Assembly (NCBI GenBank): GCA_013044035.1
Contig: JABEVE010000009.1
Location: 1-64,000, forward strand
Length of the DNA stretch: 64,000 bases
From: Burkholderiales bacterium
GTDB taxonomy: Bacteria; Pseudomonadota; Gammaproteobacteria; Burkholderiales; Burkholderiaceae_C
Direction: 5' to 3'
Below, in pieces: positions 9,584 to 19,631 of this stretch; within the stretch, counting starts at the first letter, position 1, and the number at the start of each line of letters is the position of its first letter. A model generated the notes under the pieces. It ran no database searches. It saw only the letters and a list, made by a program, of their open reading frames with translations, and had not been told where the DNA came from. A program made the position numbers and the translations under genes.

Positions 9584-10258
9584 ATGTCCATGTCCATGCG
9601 TCCCATCTTGCACCAACTCCTGTCGCTCACCCGTCCTGCGTTGTTTGCAACCGTCGTGGCGCTGCTTCTGACACCTCCAGCCTGGGCGGTCTACAAGGTG
9701 GTCGGACCCAATGGGCACATCACCTTCACCGACATTCCACCCAGCCGCCCAGGTGAGCAGGTGCAACACATCGGCGTACCCGCGCAGGTGCCGTCCGAGC
9801 AGGGCGCAAACCCGGTTCCGGCGGACCTGCAGCCCGTTGTGCGCAAATATCCGGTGGTCATCTACACCACGCCGCAATGTCCGGCTTGCGACGATGGCGT
9901 GCAGTTGCTGCGCCAGCGCGGCATTCCTTACAGCGACAAGAGCATCACCACGCCAGCCGATGTCGTGGCCTACAAGCGCATCAGCGATGGCTCGGAGAAA
10001 TTGCCGCTGCTGACCGTGGCCGGCATGCACCTACCTGTGGGTTTTGCGCCCGACGCCTGGAACCAGGCGCTCACGGCTGCGGGCTATCCCCTGCAATCCC
10101 ACCTGCCGAAAGATTTCGCCTTCGCCGCGCCGGCTGCACTCGTGCCGGTGACCACGGCACCACGTCCCGCCAAGAAAGCCAGCACCCCCGACAGCCTGCC
10201 AGCAGCCCCGGTCCTGCCACCGCCCAACCCGAAAGCACCGCCCGGATTCCAGTTCTGA
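9584..10258 (+). CDS. Secreted DUF4124-glutaredoxin-like protein
   Basis: 224 aa. A signal peptide (hydrophobic LFATVVALLLTPPAWA, cleavage probably after AWA at residue 35) is followed by a DUF4124-like segment (VYKVVGPNGHITFTDIPP) and a glutaredoxin-like domain (about residues 88-155) with redox motif CPAC at 99-102. The tail is rich in Pro and Ala. The order fits a periplasmic thiol-disulfide protein. DUF4124 domains are common in secreted betaproteobacterial proteins, but their role is unknown. Three Met codons lie within the first five residues; the first is taken. It stands between prlC and the convergent rpiA. Confidence 0.8.
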   Translation: MSMSMRPILHQLLSLTRPALFATVVALLLTPPAWAVYKVVGPNGHITFTDIPPSRPGEQVQHIGVPAQVPSEQGANPVPADLQPVVRKYPVVIYTTPQCPACDDGVQLLRQRGIPYSDKSITTPADVVAYKRISDGSEKLPLLTVAGMHLPVGFAPDAWNQALTAAGYPLQSHLPKDFAFAAPAALVPVTTAPRPAKKASTPDSLPAAPVLPPPNPKAPPGFQF

Positions 10259-10275
10259 GCCCGGGCGGCCGTGGC

Positions 10276-10938
10276 CTAGAGGTAAGCCCGCTCCTGCACG
10301 CCCGTCGTGGTTCCCACCAGCGCCAGATCGGCGCCGCGATGGGCGAACAGTCCCACCGTGACCACGCCCGGAATCTGGTTGATGCTGGATTCAAGTTCAC
10401 GCGGGCCGGCAATCGCCAAGCCATGCACGTCGAGGATGATGTTGCCATTCTCGGTCGTGTAGCGCTCGCGCAAACGCGGCTGGCCACCGAGCGCGCGCAG
10501 ACGGCGCGACACCAGCTCGCGTGCCATCGGCACGACTTCCACCGGCAGCGGAAAGGTGCCCAGCACCGGAACCAACTTGCTGGCGTCGACGATGCAGACA
10601 AAGCGATCTGCCACTTCTGCGATGATCTTCTCCCGCGTCAGTGCACCACCGCCGCCCTTGATCATCGCCCCGGACGGGTCGATTTCATCGGCCCCGTCGA
10701 CATAAACCGGAAGACGCTCCACCACGTTCAAGTCGAACACCGTGATGCCATGTGCCTTGAGACGCTCGGTGCTCCGCTCCGAACTCGACACCGCACCACG
10801 CACATGGCGCTTCATGGTGGCCAGGGCGTCGATGAAAAAATTCACCGTCGATCCGGTCCCCACGCCAATGATTTCACCTTGCGGCACCTGCCGCAGCGCG
10901 GCGTGAGCCACGGCTTGTTTGAGTTCGTCCTGGGTCAT
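10276..10938 (-). CDS. rpiA: Ribose-5-phosphate isomerase A
   Basis: Interconverts ribose-5-phosphate and ribulose-5-phosphate in the pentose phosphate pathway. 220 aa, the usual length. Recognisable blocks are [16 protein letters not shown], the substrate loop [19 protein letters not shown] and the [12 protein letters not shown] stretch that holds the catalytic region. The ATG giving [11 protein letters not shown] is chosen; the open frame extends 96 bases further but has no family similarity. It is convergent with the glutaredoxin-like gene and divergent from pyrD. Confidence 0.97.
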   Translation of the reverse strand: MTQDELKQAVAHAALRQVPQGEIIGVGTGSTVNFFIDALATMKRHVRGAVSSSERSTERLKAHGITVFDLNVVERLPVYVDGADEIDPSGAMIKGGGGALTREKIIAEVADRFVCIVDASKLVPVLGTFPLPVEVVPMARELVSRRLRALGGQPRLRERYTTENGNIILDVHGLAIAGPRELESSINQIPGVVTVGLFAHRGADLALVGTTTGVQERAYL

Positions 10939-11033
10939 GCGTAAGCTCGCGAGAATGGTGGCTTTATTATCGCCGCTCGCTGCAGTACGCCCTGTCGATC
11001 GCAGCCTGCCATCCACGTCAAGCCAAGTCCGCA

Positions 11034-12071
11034 ATGCCCTTGCCCTACGCGCTCATCCGCCCACTGCTCTTCAGTCTGGACCCAGAGACGGCGCATGGCT
11101 TGACGCTGCGCAGTTTGCGCCTGTTGCATCAAACAGGGCTGTCACGACTGTACGCGCAGGCGCGCGTACATGATCCAGTGCAACTCCTGGGCTTGAACTT
11201 TCCCAACCGCGTCGGCCTCGCTGCCGGGCTGGACAAAAATGGTGAAGCCATCGACGCCCTGGAGGCCATGGGCTTTGGTTTCATCGAGGTCGGCACGGTC
11301 ACACCCCGCGCCCAGTCCGGCAACGCCAAGCCGCGTATGTTCCGCTTGCCGCAGGCGCAGGCGCTGATCAACCGCATGGGTTTCAACAACGCCGGCCTGG
11401 ACGCTTTCTTGCAGCATGTGCGCCTCAGTCGGCACGAGTTGCCCTTGGGGCTGAACATCGGCAAAAACGCAAGCACCCCGATCGAGCAGGCGCTGAATGA
11501 CTATGCGGTCGCACTGCGCGCTGTCTATGCCCATGCCGATTATGTGACCATCAATGTCTCTTCACCCAACACGCAGGGGCTGCGGACTTTGCAGACCGAT
11601 GCCGCGCTCGATGCCTTGCTGACGGGGCTAGCGGCGGAGCGTGAGCAACTGACGCAAACACAAGGCAAGCGCGTACCGCTGTTGTTGAAAGTGGCACCCG
11701 ACCTGCAGCCTGAGCAGATTGCCGCCCTGGGCGACGCGCTGATGCGTCACGACATCGACGGTGTCATTGCCACCAACACCACGATTGCGCGGGGCGCGAT
11801 CGCGGCGCTACGCCATGCGGACGAAGCCGGGGGCTTGAGCGGCGCTCCGCTGCGAGAGCAGTCCAATCGGGTCATTGCGCGATTGCGTGCACACCTGGGG
11901 CCGAGCTACCCCATTGTCGGGGTCGGTGGCATTGTGCAGGCTGGCGACGCTGTTGAGAAAATCCAGGCCGGCGCCAATCTGGTGCAGCTTTACACCGGGC
12001 TGATTTACAAGGGCCCGGAACTGGTGAACTGTTGCGCCCAGGCGCTTGCAGGAATGAACAAGCCCCATTGA
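11034..12071 (+). CDS. pyrD: Dihydroorotate dehydrogenase, class 2 (quinone-dependent)
   Basis: Oxidises dihydroorotate to orotate with FMN and passes electrons to membrane quinone, the fourth step of pyrimidine synthesis. 345 aa. The N-terminal amphipathic segment ([20 protein letters not shown]) marks class 2. FMN/substrate blocks include [24 protein letters not shown] and [11 protein letters not shown] with the catalytic Ser, and IVGVGGI near the end. A strong terminator overlaps the last codons, so this is the last gene of its unit. Confidence 0.97.
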   Translation: MPLPYALIRPLLFSLDPETAHGLTLRSLRLLHQTGLSRLYAQARVHDPVQLLGLNFPNRVGLAAGLDKNGEAIDALEAMGFGFIEVGTVTPRAQSGNAKPRMFRLPQAQALINRMGFNNAGLDAFLQHVRLSRHELPLGLNIGKNASTPIEQALNDYAVALRAVYAHADYVTINVSSPNTQGLRTLQTDAALDALLTGLAAEREQLTQTQGKRVPLLLKVAPDLQPEQIAALGDALMRHDIDGVIATNTTIARGAIAALRHADEAGGLSGAPLREQSNRVIARLRAHLGPSYPIVGVGGIVQAGDAVEKIQAGANLVQLYTGLIYKGPELVNCCAQALAGMNKPH

Positions 12072-12111
12072 CACGGGCTTGACCGGCACATGCATGGGGC
12101 TTGGATTTTTT
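12059..12111 (+). terminator. Intrinsic terminator of pyrD
   Basis: A perfect 10-bp inverted repeat, CAAGCCCCAT and ATGGGGCTTG, is followed directly by GATTTTTT. The left arm lies inside the last codons of pyrD. Confidence 0.85.
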
Positions 12112-12166
12112 CGCTGCGTAACACGCCCTGCAACATGGGGCGATGTTCTAAGGCGCAGAAAAGACT

Positions 12167-12427
12167 TTACTTTTGCTTAAGCCGCGTCTTGTTCGCGGTG
12201 ATGTGTTCGTAGATTTCACGGGACCGCTGGGACAGCGGCCTACCGAAACCTTCGCGCCAAGGAGAAGAGACCTTGACTTGCGGACGCTTGCGGAATGTCG
12301 AAGCCACTTCGGCCGCATTTTCCAGCATGGCATCCCAGGGATTGGCCTCTTTGGATGCCTGTGGCTTCGTCGCCAGGGCATCGGTGTCGGAGTCCACGGA
12401 TTTGCGCGTAGTAGTCGTTTTTGCCAC
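12167..12427 (-). CDS. Small conserved-looking protein of unknown function
   Basis: Predicted 86 aa, soluble, no signal peptide or membrane segment. A basic, Thr/Lys-rich N-terminus (KTTTTRKSVD) is followed by a more ordered part with NPWDAMLENAAEVASTF and REIYEHITANKTRLKQK. The start is a GTG preceded by AGAGGGCG at good spacing; a longer frame starting about 54 bases upstream lacks such a site. It sits between the pyrD terminator and gltX and is not overlapped by another convincing gene. I do not recognise a family. Its composition resembles neighbouring genes, so it is probably real. Confidence 0.6.
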   Translation of the reverse strand: MAKTTTTRKSVDSDTDALATKPQASKEANPWDAMLENAAEVASTFRKRPQVKVSSPWREGFGRPLSQRSREIYEHITANKTRLKQK

Positions 12428-12530
12428 GGCTCGCCCTCTAGCGGAACTTGGTAGATCAAGACAGAAATCAAAGGGCGCCAAGTCAAACAGCCCGATTGAT
12501 CATCACCTGCAATTGTAACTCAAAACGTCG

Positions 12531-13985
12531 CTAAGGCGCAACAGGCGGACCTGTACAAACATCTGCTGCCGCGCCCAATCCAGCGCTTGCGGCAAGTCGT
12601 TGCAGCACTGTGTCGCGCGCGAACAAAGCCAGCACTGCATCGACTGCTGGCGTTTGCGAGCGCCCGGTCACGAGCAGGCGCAGCGGCATGGCCAACTGCG
12701 GCATTTTCAGTTGGTGCGCCGCCAGGACCCGCTTGATGGCGGTGCCGATGGCCGCCGCATCCCAACCTGGCAATGCCTCGAGCGCAGTGCGCAAATCGGA
12801 CAGGCCAGACCTGGCCGGCGCAGTGAGATGCTGGGCCAGCAAGGCCGCATCAGGCCGCGGCTGGACGTAGAACATGCCGCAGAGTTCGGCCACCTCGAGC
12901 AGCGTGTGGGCGCGCTCACGCAGCAGTGCCACCGCGCCGGCAAGATCGACTCCCTGCTCTTGCAAACCCAGTTGCCGCAGAAACGGACGCACGGCTTCGG
13001 CCAGTTGCAGCGGGGGCATGGCGCGCAGGTAGTGCGCGTTCACCCATTTGAGTTTTTCGCCGTCGAACTGCGCGGCAGAACGTCCTAGATGGTCAAGGTC
13101 GAACCACCGCACGAACTGCTCACGCGAGAAAATCTCCGCGTCGCCATGCGACCAGCCCAGTCGCGCAAGGTAGTTCACCATGGCATCGGCAAGATAGCCT
13201 TCATCGCGGTACTGCAGCACGCTTTTCGCCCCGTTGCGCTTGGAGAGCTTCTCGCCCAGTTCGTTGAGCACGGTGGGCAGATGGGCGTACACCGGTGGCT
13301 CGTGGCCGAGAACGCGGAAGATGTGGATTTGGCGCGGCGTGTTGTTGACGTGGTCATCACCGCGAATCACGTGGGTGATGCGCATGTCGATATCGTCGAC
13401 CACGACGCAGAAGTTATAGGTCGGAGTGCCATCGGAGCGGGCGATGACCAGATCGTCGAGTTCAGCATTGTTGAACTCGACAGGCCCCTTCACCCGATCG
13501 TTCCAGGCCACGGCACCGGCAAGTGGCGTGCGAAAGCGCAGCACCGGCGCCTCACCGGGAGGCACTGGCGGCAGGGTCTTGCCCGGCTCGGGTCGCCACG
13601 TGCCGTCGTAGCGCGGCTTGAGACCGGCTGCCATCTGCCGCTCGCGCAAGGCCTCAAGCTCCGCTGTGCTCATGTAGCAGGGGTAGACATGGCCACTGTC
13701 CTGCAATTGCTGCAGCACCTCACGGTAACGCGGCATGCGCTGCATTTGGTAGAACGGCCCTTCGTCGTGGTCCAGGCCCATCCAGGCCATGCCGTCGAGA
13801 ATGACTTGCACCGCCTCCTGTGTCGAGCGTTCGACGTCGGTGTCTTCAATCCGCAGTATGAAGGTGCCCCCATGATGTCGGGCAAAAGCCCAGGGATAGA
13901 GTGCAGCACGGATATTGCCAAGATGGATGAAGCCGGTCGGGCTCGGGGCGAAGCGGGTGCGGACGGGAGGATTTGTGGCGCTCAT
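12531..13985 (-). CDS. gltX: Glutamyl-tRNA synthetase
   Basis: Charges tRNA-Glu with glutamate. 484 aa class I synthetase. [19 protein letters not shown] holds the HIGH-type motif (HLGN, residues 21-24), and KLSKRNG is the KMSKS-type loop. HLGN is the usual form in Burkholderiales GltX. The length and full C-terminal anticodon-binding part exclude the short GluQ paralogue. It is the downstream end of the minus-strand block, about 70 bases after metZ. Confidence 0.97.
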   Translation of the reverse strand: MSATNPPVRTRFAPSPTGFIHLGNIRAALYPWAFARHHGGTFILRIEDTDVERSTQEAVQVILDGMAWMGLDHDEGPFYQMQRMPRYREVLQQLQDSGHVYPCYMSTAELEALRERQMAAGLKPRYDGTWRPEPGKTLPPVPPGEAPVLRFRTPLAGAVAWNDRVKGPVEFNNAELDDLVIARSDGTPTYNFCVVVDDIDMRITHVIRGDDHVNNTPRQIHIFRVLGHEPPVYAHLPTVLNELGEKLSKRNGAKSVLQYRDEGYLADAMVNYLARLGWSHGDAEIFSREQFVRWFDLDHLGRSAAQFDGEKLKWVNAHYLRAMPPLQLAEAVRPFLRQLGLQEQGVDLAGAVALLRERAHTLLEVAELCGMFYVQPRPDAALLAQHLTAPARSGLSDLRTALEALPGWDAAAIGTAIKRVLAAHQLKMPQLAMPLRLLVTGRSQTPAVDAVLALFARDTVLQRLAASAGLGAAADVCTGPPVAP

Positions 13986-14057
13986 GCTGGAGAAAACGAC
14001 GCAATCGATTGGTGCCGGATTGGCGGACAGTTGGTGACCTGCTGACGACCGGACGGT

Positions 14058-15281
14058 TCAAGCAAGCGTGCCGAGCCCGCGTGCCAAGTCAGCCTGAATG
14101 TCGGCTTGATGTTCCAGCCCGACGGCCACGCGGATCAAGCCCTGGCCGATGCCGGCGACTTGCCGCTGCTCGTCCTTGAGCCGGCCGTGGGTGGTGGTGG
14201 CGGGATGGGTGATGGTGGTCTTGGTGTCACCCAGATTGGCGGTGATGGAGCACAGTCGAGTCTGGTCGATGACATGGAAGGCGCGGCGCCGTGCCTCTTG
14301 CGGGTTGGCGGCAGCCAACTCGAAAGCAAGCACCGCACCGCCCTGCCCGTCTTGCTGGCGCATGGCCAGGGCGTGCTGGGGATGCGAGGCAAGTCCCGGG
14401 TAATGCACCCGGGCCACGCCGGGCTGGGCTTGCAGCCAGAGCGCCAGTTCAAGTGCGCGTGCACTGTGTGCCGGCATGCGCAGGCCTAGCGTTTCCAGGC
14501 CCTTGAGCACCACCCAGGCATTGAATGGCGACAGGCTGATGCCCGCACTGCGCTGCACCGGCAGCAACCGGGTTTCGATCAGTTCGGTCGTGCCGCAAAC
14601 GGCGCCGGCAATCACCCGACCCTGGCCATCGAGATACTTGGTGGCGGAATGCACCACCAGATCGGCGCCGAGTTCATGTGGACGCTGCAGCACAGGCGTG
14701 CAAAAGCAGTTGTCCACCGCCAGCAGGGCTTGGCAGTCATGGGCAAGATCGGCAAGGGCGCGGATGTCGCAAACCTCGGTGAGCGGATTCGTCGGTGTCT
14801 CGGCGAACAGGAGCCGCGTCTTGCCCGGACGAATGGCGGCTTTCCAGGCAGCGATATCGTCCTGCGGGACGAAGCTGCTGTCCACACCGAAGCGTGAGAA
14901 CTCGCCGCCGATGAGCTTGATGATCGAGCCAAACACGGAACGCGAACACACCACGTGGTCGCCTGCCTGCAGCAGCCCCAGCATCAGCAGCAGGATGGCC
15001 CCCATGCCGCTGGCGGCGCCGATGGCATCTTCCGTGCCTTCGAGTGCTGCCAGCCGGCGCTCCATGCTGGCCACGGTGGGATTGGAAAAACGCGAGTAGA
15101 GAAACCCGTCCTCCTCGCCGGCGAAACGTGCGGCGGCGGTGGCGGCGTCGGGGTGGACGAAGCTGCTGGTGAGGAACAAGGCTTCGCTGTGTTCGCCGTA
15201 CGCCGTGCGGGGCAACGCCTCGCGCACGGCCAGCGTGTCGATGTGCAAGCCCTTGCCCAAGGCCTTGTCGCTCGTGTTCAC
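14058..15281 (-). CDS. metZ: O-succinylhomoserine sulfhydrylase
   Basis: PLP-dependent enzyme that makes homocysteine directly from O-succinylhomoserine and sulfide in methionine synthesis. 407 aa of the Cys/Met metabolism PLP family. The PLP Lys215 lies in HSATKYLDGQGRV, and the FLYSRFSNPTVASMERRLA block is typical of MetZ. Its ATG overlaps the purF stop by 4 bases, so translation is coupled; the purF-metZ order is conserved in betaproteobacteria. An O-acetylhomoserine sulfhydrylase is the alternative. Confidence 0.93.
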   Translation of the reverse strand: MNTSDKALGKGLHIDTLAVREALPRTAYGEHSEALFLTSSFVHPDAATAAARFAGEEDGFLYSRFSNPTVASMERRLAALEGTEDAIGAASGMGAILLLMLGLLQAGDHVVCSRSVFGSIIKLIGGEFSRFGVDSSFVPQDDIAAWKAAIRPGKTRLLFAETPTNPLTEVCDIRALADLAHDCQALLAVDNCFCTPVLQRPHELGADLVVHSATKYLDGQGRVIAGAVCGTTELIETRLLPVQRSAGISLSPFNAWVVLKGLETLGLRMPAHSARALELALWLQAQPGVARVHYPGLASHPQHALAMRQQDGQGGAVLAFELAAANPQEARRRAFHVIDQTRLCSITANLGDTKTTITHPATTTHGRLKDEQRQVAGIGQGLIRVAVGLEHQADIQADLARGLGTLA

Positions 15282-16783
15282 GATTGGGACTCCTCCTGCT
15301 CCACGCTCTGCAGGTTCAAGCGGCTGCCGAAGTCCTCACCCCGGGTGGCTCCTGCACCCATGAGCAAAGCCGCGTCGACATCTCCGGTGATGTAGCAGCC
15401 GTCGAAACACGACGCCTCGAAGGTGTCGATATCGGGACGCTCGCGGCGTACGGCGCGCTTCATCGCCTCCAGATCTTGGTAGATCAGCGCATCGGCGCCG
15501 ATGATCCGGCGCACCTCCTCAATATTGCGCTCATGCGCGACCAACTCGCGACCCGTGGGCATGTCGATGCCGTAGACATTCGGGTAGCGCACCGGCGGCG
15601 CGGCAGACGCCAGATAGACCTTGCGCGCTCCAGCTTCGCGCGCCATTTGCACGATCTCACGCGAGGTCGTGCCACGCACGATGGAGTCGTCCACCAGCAG
15701 CACGTTGCGTCCGGCGAATTCCTGGGTGATGGCGTTCAACTTCTGGCGCACCGATTTCTTGCGCACGGCCTGGCCGGGCATGATGAAAGTGCGCCCGACA
15801 TAACGGTTCTTGACGAAGCCCTCGCGGTAGGGCCGCCCCAGCTTCCATGCCAGTTGCATGGCGGAGGGCCGGCTGGATTCGGGCACCGGAATCACCACGT
15901 CGATTTCACTCGGCGGCATGGTGGAGATGACGCGCTGCGCCAGGGTCTCCCCCATGTTCAGGCGCGCCTGGTAGACCGAAATGCCGTCGAGCACCGAGTC
16001 GGGACGCGCGAGGTAAACAAACTCGAAAATACAGGGGTTGAGCGTGGGGTTCTCGGCGCACTGCTCGCAATGCAGCCGTCCTTCAAGATCGACGAACACG
16101 GCCTCCCCGGGGGCAACATCACGCACCAGCCTGTAGCCGTTGCCCTCCAGCGCCACAGACTCGCTGGCGACCATGATGTCACCGTCCTCGTCCTGTGAGC
16201 CGAAGCACAGCGGGCGAATGCCATAGGGATCGCGGAACGCCAGCAGGCCATGGCCCGCAATGAGCACGACCACGGCGTAGGAGCCGCGAATGCGCCCGTG
16301 CACCGCGCGCACGGCCTTGAACAGATCGGCCGGCTTGAGGGGCAATCCATGCGAGGCCGCATCGATTTCATGCGCCAGCACATTGAGCAGAACCTCGGAG
16401 TCGGACCCGGTATTGATGTGCCTGTGATCGTGGGTCTTGAGTTCCTCGCGCAGGACTTCGGTATTGGTGAGGTTGCCATTGTGGGCGAGTGCCAGACCGA
16501 ACGGCGCACTCACGTAGAACGGCTGAGCCTCCTCCTCACTGTCTGCGCTGCCAGCCGTGGGGTAGCGCACCTGGCCAAGACCGTAATTGCCGGGCAGACC
16601 ACGCATGTTGCGGGTGCGAAAGACATCACGCACCATGCCGCGCGCCTTTTGCATGTAGAGCTTGCCGGCCTGGCCGGTGATGATGCCGGCCGCGTCCTGA
16701 CCCCGGTGTTGCAACAGCAGCAGGGCGTCGTAAATCACCTGGTTCACGGGCTGCTTCGAAACGATGCCGACTACTCCACACAT
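15278..16783 (-). CDS. purF: Amidophosphoribosyltransferase
   Basis: First committed step of purine synthesis: PRPP plus glutamine gives phosphoribosylamine. 501 aa. Cys2 after the initiator Met (MCGVVGIVS) is the N-terminal nucleophile of the glutaminase half; the PRPP-binding signature VLLVDDSIVRGTTS is in the C-terminal half. No propeptide precedes Cys2, as in the E. coli type. It follows cvpA by about 50 bases and overlaps metZ. Confidence 0.98.
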   Translation of the reverse strand: MCGVVGIVSKQPVNQVIYDALLLLQHRGQDAAGIITGQAGKLYMQKARGMVRDVFRTRNMRGLPGNYGLGQVRYPTAGSADSEEEAQPFYVSAPFGLALAHNGNLTNTEVLREELKTHDHRHINTGSDSEVLLNVLAHEIDAASHGLPLKPADLFKAVRAVHGRIRGSYAVVVLIAGHGLLAFRDPYGIRPLCFGSQDEDGDIMVASESVALEGNGYRLVRDVAPGEAVFVDLEGRLHCEQCAENPTLNPCIFEFVYLARPDSVLDGISVYQARLNMGETLAQRVISTMPPSEIDVVIPVPESSRPSAMQLAWKLGRPYREGFVKNRYVGRTFIMPGQAVRKKSVRQKLNAITQEFAGRNVLLVDDSIVRGTTSREIVQMAREAGARKVYLASAAPPVRYPNVYGIDMPTGRELVAHERNIEEVRRIIGADALIYQDLEAMKRAVRRERPDIDTFEASCFDGCYITGDVDAALLMGAGATRGEDFGSRLNLQSVEQEESQS

Positions 16784-16833
16784 GATGCGCGTACTCCAGG
16801 ACTGAAACGCTCAATGACTCTGAATCGGGATGG

Positions 16834-17334
16834 TTAGGGCTTCGGCGGCGCAGGCATCGCCGGAACCACGGCTGCGGGCAGGAGAGGGAGCACTTCAGCT
16901 ACCGCCGCTGCCGCCGGCGGGATCAAGAATGAAGTCTGCCACATCGCACTATGCGGCAATTCTGTGTAGCCTGCAGCGAAAACCGCCAGCATCAGCAAGA
17001 CCAGCCCGCGGACCAGGCCGAAGACGGCTCCCATGCTGCGATCGAGAATTCCCAACCCCGTCGAGCGCAGCAGCAGCCGCATCAACGTGGCCAACAACCC
17101 CGCAGCCAGCAGCGCGAGCACGAAGCTGGCGAACCAGGCCACACCGTAGCGCAAATCGGCGGCACCCAGACCCAGCAAATAATGCTCGGCCAGCCAGGGA
17201 GAGCACTGGCGCGCCACGACGAATGCGATGATCCAACCTCCGAGGCTGATGAGTTCGTAGGCTGCCCCCCGAAGCACGCCCACCAGGGCCGAGAGTCCGA
17301 GACCCGCCAGGACGAACCAGTCCAGCGCGTTCAC
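16834..17334 (-). CDS. cvpA: CvpA family inner-membrane protein
   Basis: 166 aa with four hydrophobic segments (about residues 5-22, 30-48, 65-88, 104-123). The N-terminal block DWFVLAGLGLSALVGVLRG matches the CvpA family, linked to colicin V production in E. coli and to envelope stress in others. It lies immediately before purF, its classical neighbour. The start ATG overlaps the stop of the SPOR-domain gene by 4 bases. The last 35 residues are Pro/Ala-rich. Confidence 0.92.
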   Translation of the reverse strand: MNALDWFVLAGLGLSALVGVLRGAAYELISLGGWIIAFVVARQCSPWLAEHYLLGLGAADLRYGVAWFASFVLALLAAGLLATLMRLLLRSTGLGILDRSMGAVFGLVRGLVLLMLAVFAAGYTELPHSAMWQTSFLIPPAAAAVAEVLPLLPAAVVPAMPAPPKP

Positions 17335-18221
17335 AAGGTCAGCACGACCGCGCTGAGCCCCAGCGCCTTGATTCGGGCAAGCGCCTTGTCCGCCTGCTCG
17401 CGCGTGGTGAAGGGGCCGACACGAACCCGGATGCGCTTGCCAGCCCGCGTATCCACCACCTGGGTGTAAGTCTTAAAACCGGCGTGCTCGATTTTCTGGC
17501 GCACCTCGTGAGCGGCCTTGGTGTCGGCATAGGCACCGGCCTGGATGACATAGCGAGCCGAACTGGACGCCTGGTTGGAAACAAGGGAGCCGTGGCCTGA
17601 CTGGGCAATCGCCGCTTCAGCCTGGGCCGTCGTGATCTGGTCCGGCCGTTTGCCCTCGAGTGCTGCAAGCGCCTGTCGTGCACTGGCGATTTGATGTTGT
17701 GTCGGCTGCGGTTCGCGCGGGGGCAGCGGTGAGATCTGCGCTGTGGATGAGCCTGGTGGGGCGGCTGTTCTTTGCGCAGGTTTCTGTTCTGGTTGTTGCG
17801 CCGACCTGATCGGCTGCACTGCGGCTTGCTGGGTTGGCGCCACGGGAGCGGGTGCAGGGGCGACCATCGGGGTCCGCAGCGCAGCGGGGGCAGCTGCTTG
17901 CGATCCGCTGGAGGATTTTGGTGCCGATTCGGCCACCGCTGCAGCCGCTTTGGCATCGGTCCGCGGCACACTGCCCGTTGGCGCCGGCACGATGCTCGCC
18001 TGGTTCTGCGACGGGATCACCAGGGACATCGTCGAGGCCACGGGCTTGGGCTGGGTCTCGAAAATCAGCGGGAACACCACCACGCCCGTCAGGACCAGGG
18101 CGACCGCGCCGATCAGACGGCGGCGCGCGCGCACCCGCAAGACCTCCTCGCTTTGCGCTTGGCCGTCCGTCTGCGCCGAGGCGTTGGAATCGTCCTTGCC
18201 GCGTTTTCCGGAGATTTTCAT
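17331..18221 (-). CDS. SPOR-domain protein (DedD-like)
   Basis: 296 aa. A charged N-terminus is followed by one TM segment (about residues 33-52, LIGAVALVLTGVVVFPLIF), a long low-complexity Pro/Ala/Gln linker in the periplasm, and a C-terminal SPOR domain (about 222-296, beginning YVIQAGAYADTKAAHE). SPOR domains bind glycan strands bare of stem peptides at the septum; DedD contributes to cell constriction. It sits between folC and cvpA as dedD does in gammaproteobacteria, overlapping both by 4 bases. Confidence 0.9.
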   Translation of the reverse strand: MKISGKRGKDDSNASAQTDGQAQSEEVLRVRARRRLIGAVALVLTGVVVFPLIFETQPKPVASTMSLVIPSQNQASIVPAPTGSVPRTDAKAAAAVAESAPKSSSGSQAAAPAALRTPMVAPAPAPVAPTQQAAVQPIRSAQQPEQKPAQRTAAPPGSSTAQISPLPPREPQPTQHQIASARQALAALEGKRPDQITTAQAEAAIAQSGHGSLVSNQASSSARYVIQAGAYADTKAAHEVRQKIEHAGFKTYTQVVDTRAGKRIRVRVGPFTTREQADKALARIKALGLSAVVLTL

Positions 18222-19564
18222 GGGGATGGATGCGTCGCGTGGCGGCCCTGCATGTGCGGCACGCCTTGTGCCAATACACCGCCGACTGTGAAGAACGAAC
18301 CGAAGATCAGGATTCTATCGGCCGGCTCGGCGCAACTCGTCGCTCGTGCGAAAGCCGTCCGGGGATCGGCATACAAACCCGACACGGTGTGATCCGGCGG
18401 CAGCAGCGGACGCAGCACCGCGTCGATGTCCGCTGCCCGTGCCGCCCGCGGGGTGGGCAAATCGCACAAATACCAGCGATCGACCAGCGGCACGATGCGT
18501 GCAAGCATCTGCGCCACATCCTTGTCGGCCATGACGCCAAAAATGGCATGCGTGTGCGGGGCGTAGCCCATGGCATCGAGGTTCTCGGCGAGCACGGCCA
18601 CCGCATGCGGGTTGTGCGCCACGTCGAGCACCACTGTGGGCTGGCCGGGGAGAATCTGGAAACGACCGGGCAACTCGGCCCGGGCCAGACCCTGACGCAC
18701 GTCCTGCGCGCTGGTGGGCAGACGTTCGTGCATGGCCTCCAGCGCTGCCAGGGCGGCACTGGCATTGAGCAGTTGGTTCGCCCCGCGCATGGCCGGATAG
18801 GCAAGACCGGGGCGGCGCAGCGCGCGCCCGATGTAGTTCCACTGTTGTTGGCCGGTGGCGGTGTAGCCGAAGTCATGGCCCATGCGCCAGAGCTTGGCAC
18901 CCACCGCAGTTGCACGTTCGATCACGCTCTGCGGCGGCGCCGGATCGGCAACGACGACCGGTCGCCCGGAACGCATGATTCCCGCCTTCTCGAAACCGAT
19001 GGCCTCGCGATCGGCACCCAGGAACTGGGTATGGTCGAGAGCGATGCTGGTCATGATGGCGCAATCGGCGTCGACCACATTCACCGCGTCCAGACGGCCG
19101 CCCATGCCCACCTCCAGCACCACGGCGTCCAGTTCCGAGAGGCTGAGCAGACGCATGATGGCCAGGGTGGTGAATTCAAAATAGGTGAGTTCCACTGCGG
19201 GTTGCACACTGCAGCGCGCTTGTTCGACGGCGAACAGATGGGGCAGCAAGGCGGCTGCCTCCACCATGGATCCATGGATGCGGCAACGTTCCTCGAAACG
19301 CACCAGATGTGGTGAACCATAGACGCCGACACCGTAGCCCGCCGCCAGCAGAATCTGCTCGAGGAGGGCGCAGGTCGACCCCTTGCCGTTGGTGCCGGCC
19401 ACGGTGAAGACCGGGCAGGTGAAACGCAGATCGAGCGCCGCGCGCACCCGCTCCACCCGCTCCAGCCCGAGGTGGATGGCCTGCGCGTGCAGGCGTTCGG
19501 CATGCGCCAGCCACTGCTGCAGGGTCCAGTCCTGCATGGCTGGGGCGGAAGCCGAAGTCGGCAT
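18218..19564 (-). CDS. folC: Bifunctional folylpolyglutamate / dihydrofolate synthase
   Basis: Adds glutamate to dihydropteroate and to folates. The P-loop is TVAGTNGKGSTCALLE; the DHTQFLG and DVAHNPHA blocks are typical of FolC. From the ATG giving MPTSASAPAMQDW the protein is 448 aa, near the usual 430. A GTG 63 bases upstream, 4 bases after the accD stop, would give 469 aa and tight coupling; neither start has a convincing Shine-Dalgarno. The frame remains open into accD, but that extension is not family sequence. Confidence 0.93.
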   Translation of the reverse strand: MPTSASAPAMQDWTLQQWLAHAERLHAQAIHLGLERVERVRAALDLRFTCPVFTVAGTNGKGSTCALLEQILLAAGYGVGVYGSPHLVRFEERCRIHGSMVEAAALLPHLFAVEQARCSVQPAVELTYFEFTTLAIMRLLSLSELDAVVLEVGMGGRLDAVNVVDADCAIMTSIALDHTQFLGADREAIGFEKAGIMRSGRPVVVADPAPPQSVIERATAVGAKLWRMGHDFGYTATGQQQWNYIGRALRRPGLAYPAMRGANQLLNASAALAALEAMHERLPTSAQDVRQGLARAELPGRFQILPGQPTVVLDVAHNPHAVAVLAENLDAMGYAPHTHAIFGVMADKDVAQMLARIVPLVDRWYLCDLPTPRAARAADIDAVLRPLLPPDHTVSGLYADPRTAFARATSCAEPADRILIFGSFFTVGGVLAQGVPHMQGRHATHPSP

Positions 19565-19631
19565 GGTGAGCAAAGGCTGCGGCGCGGCTGAAGGTGCGAG
19601 CGGCAAAACGGCCGCGTCGTCGCTCACGGCG

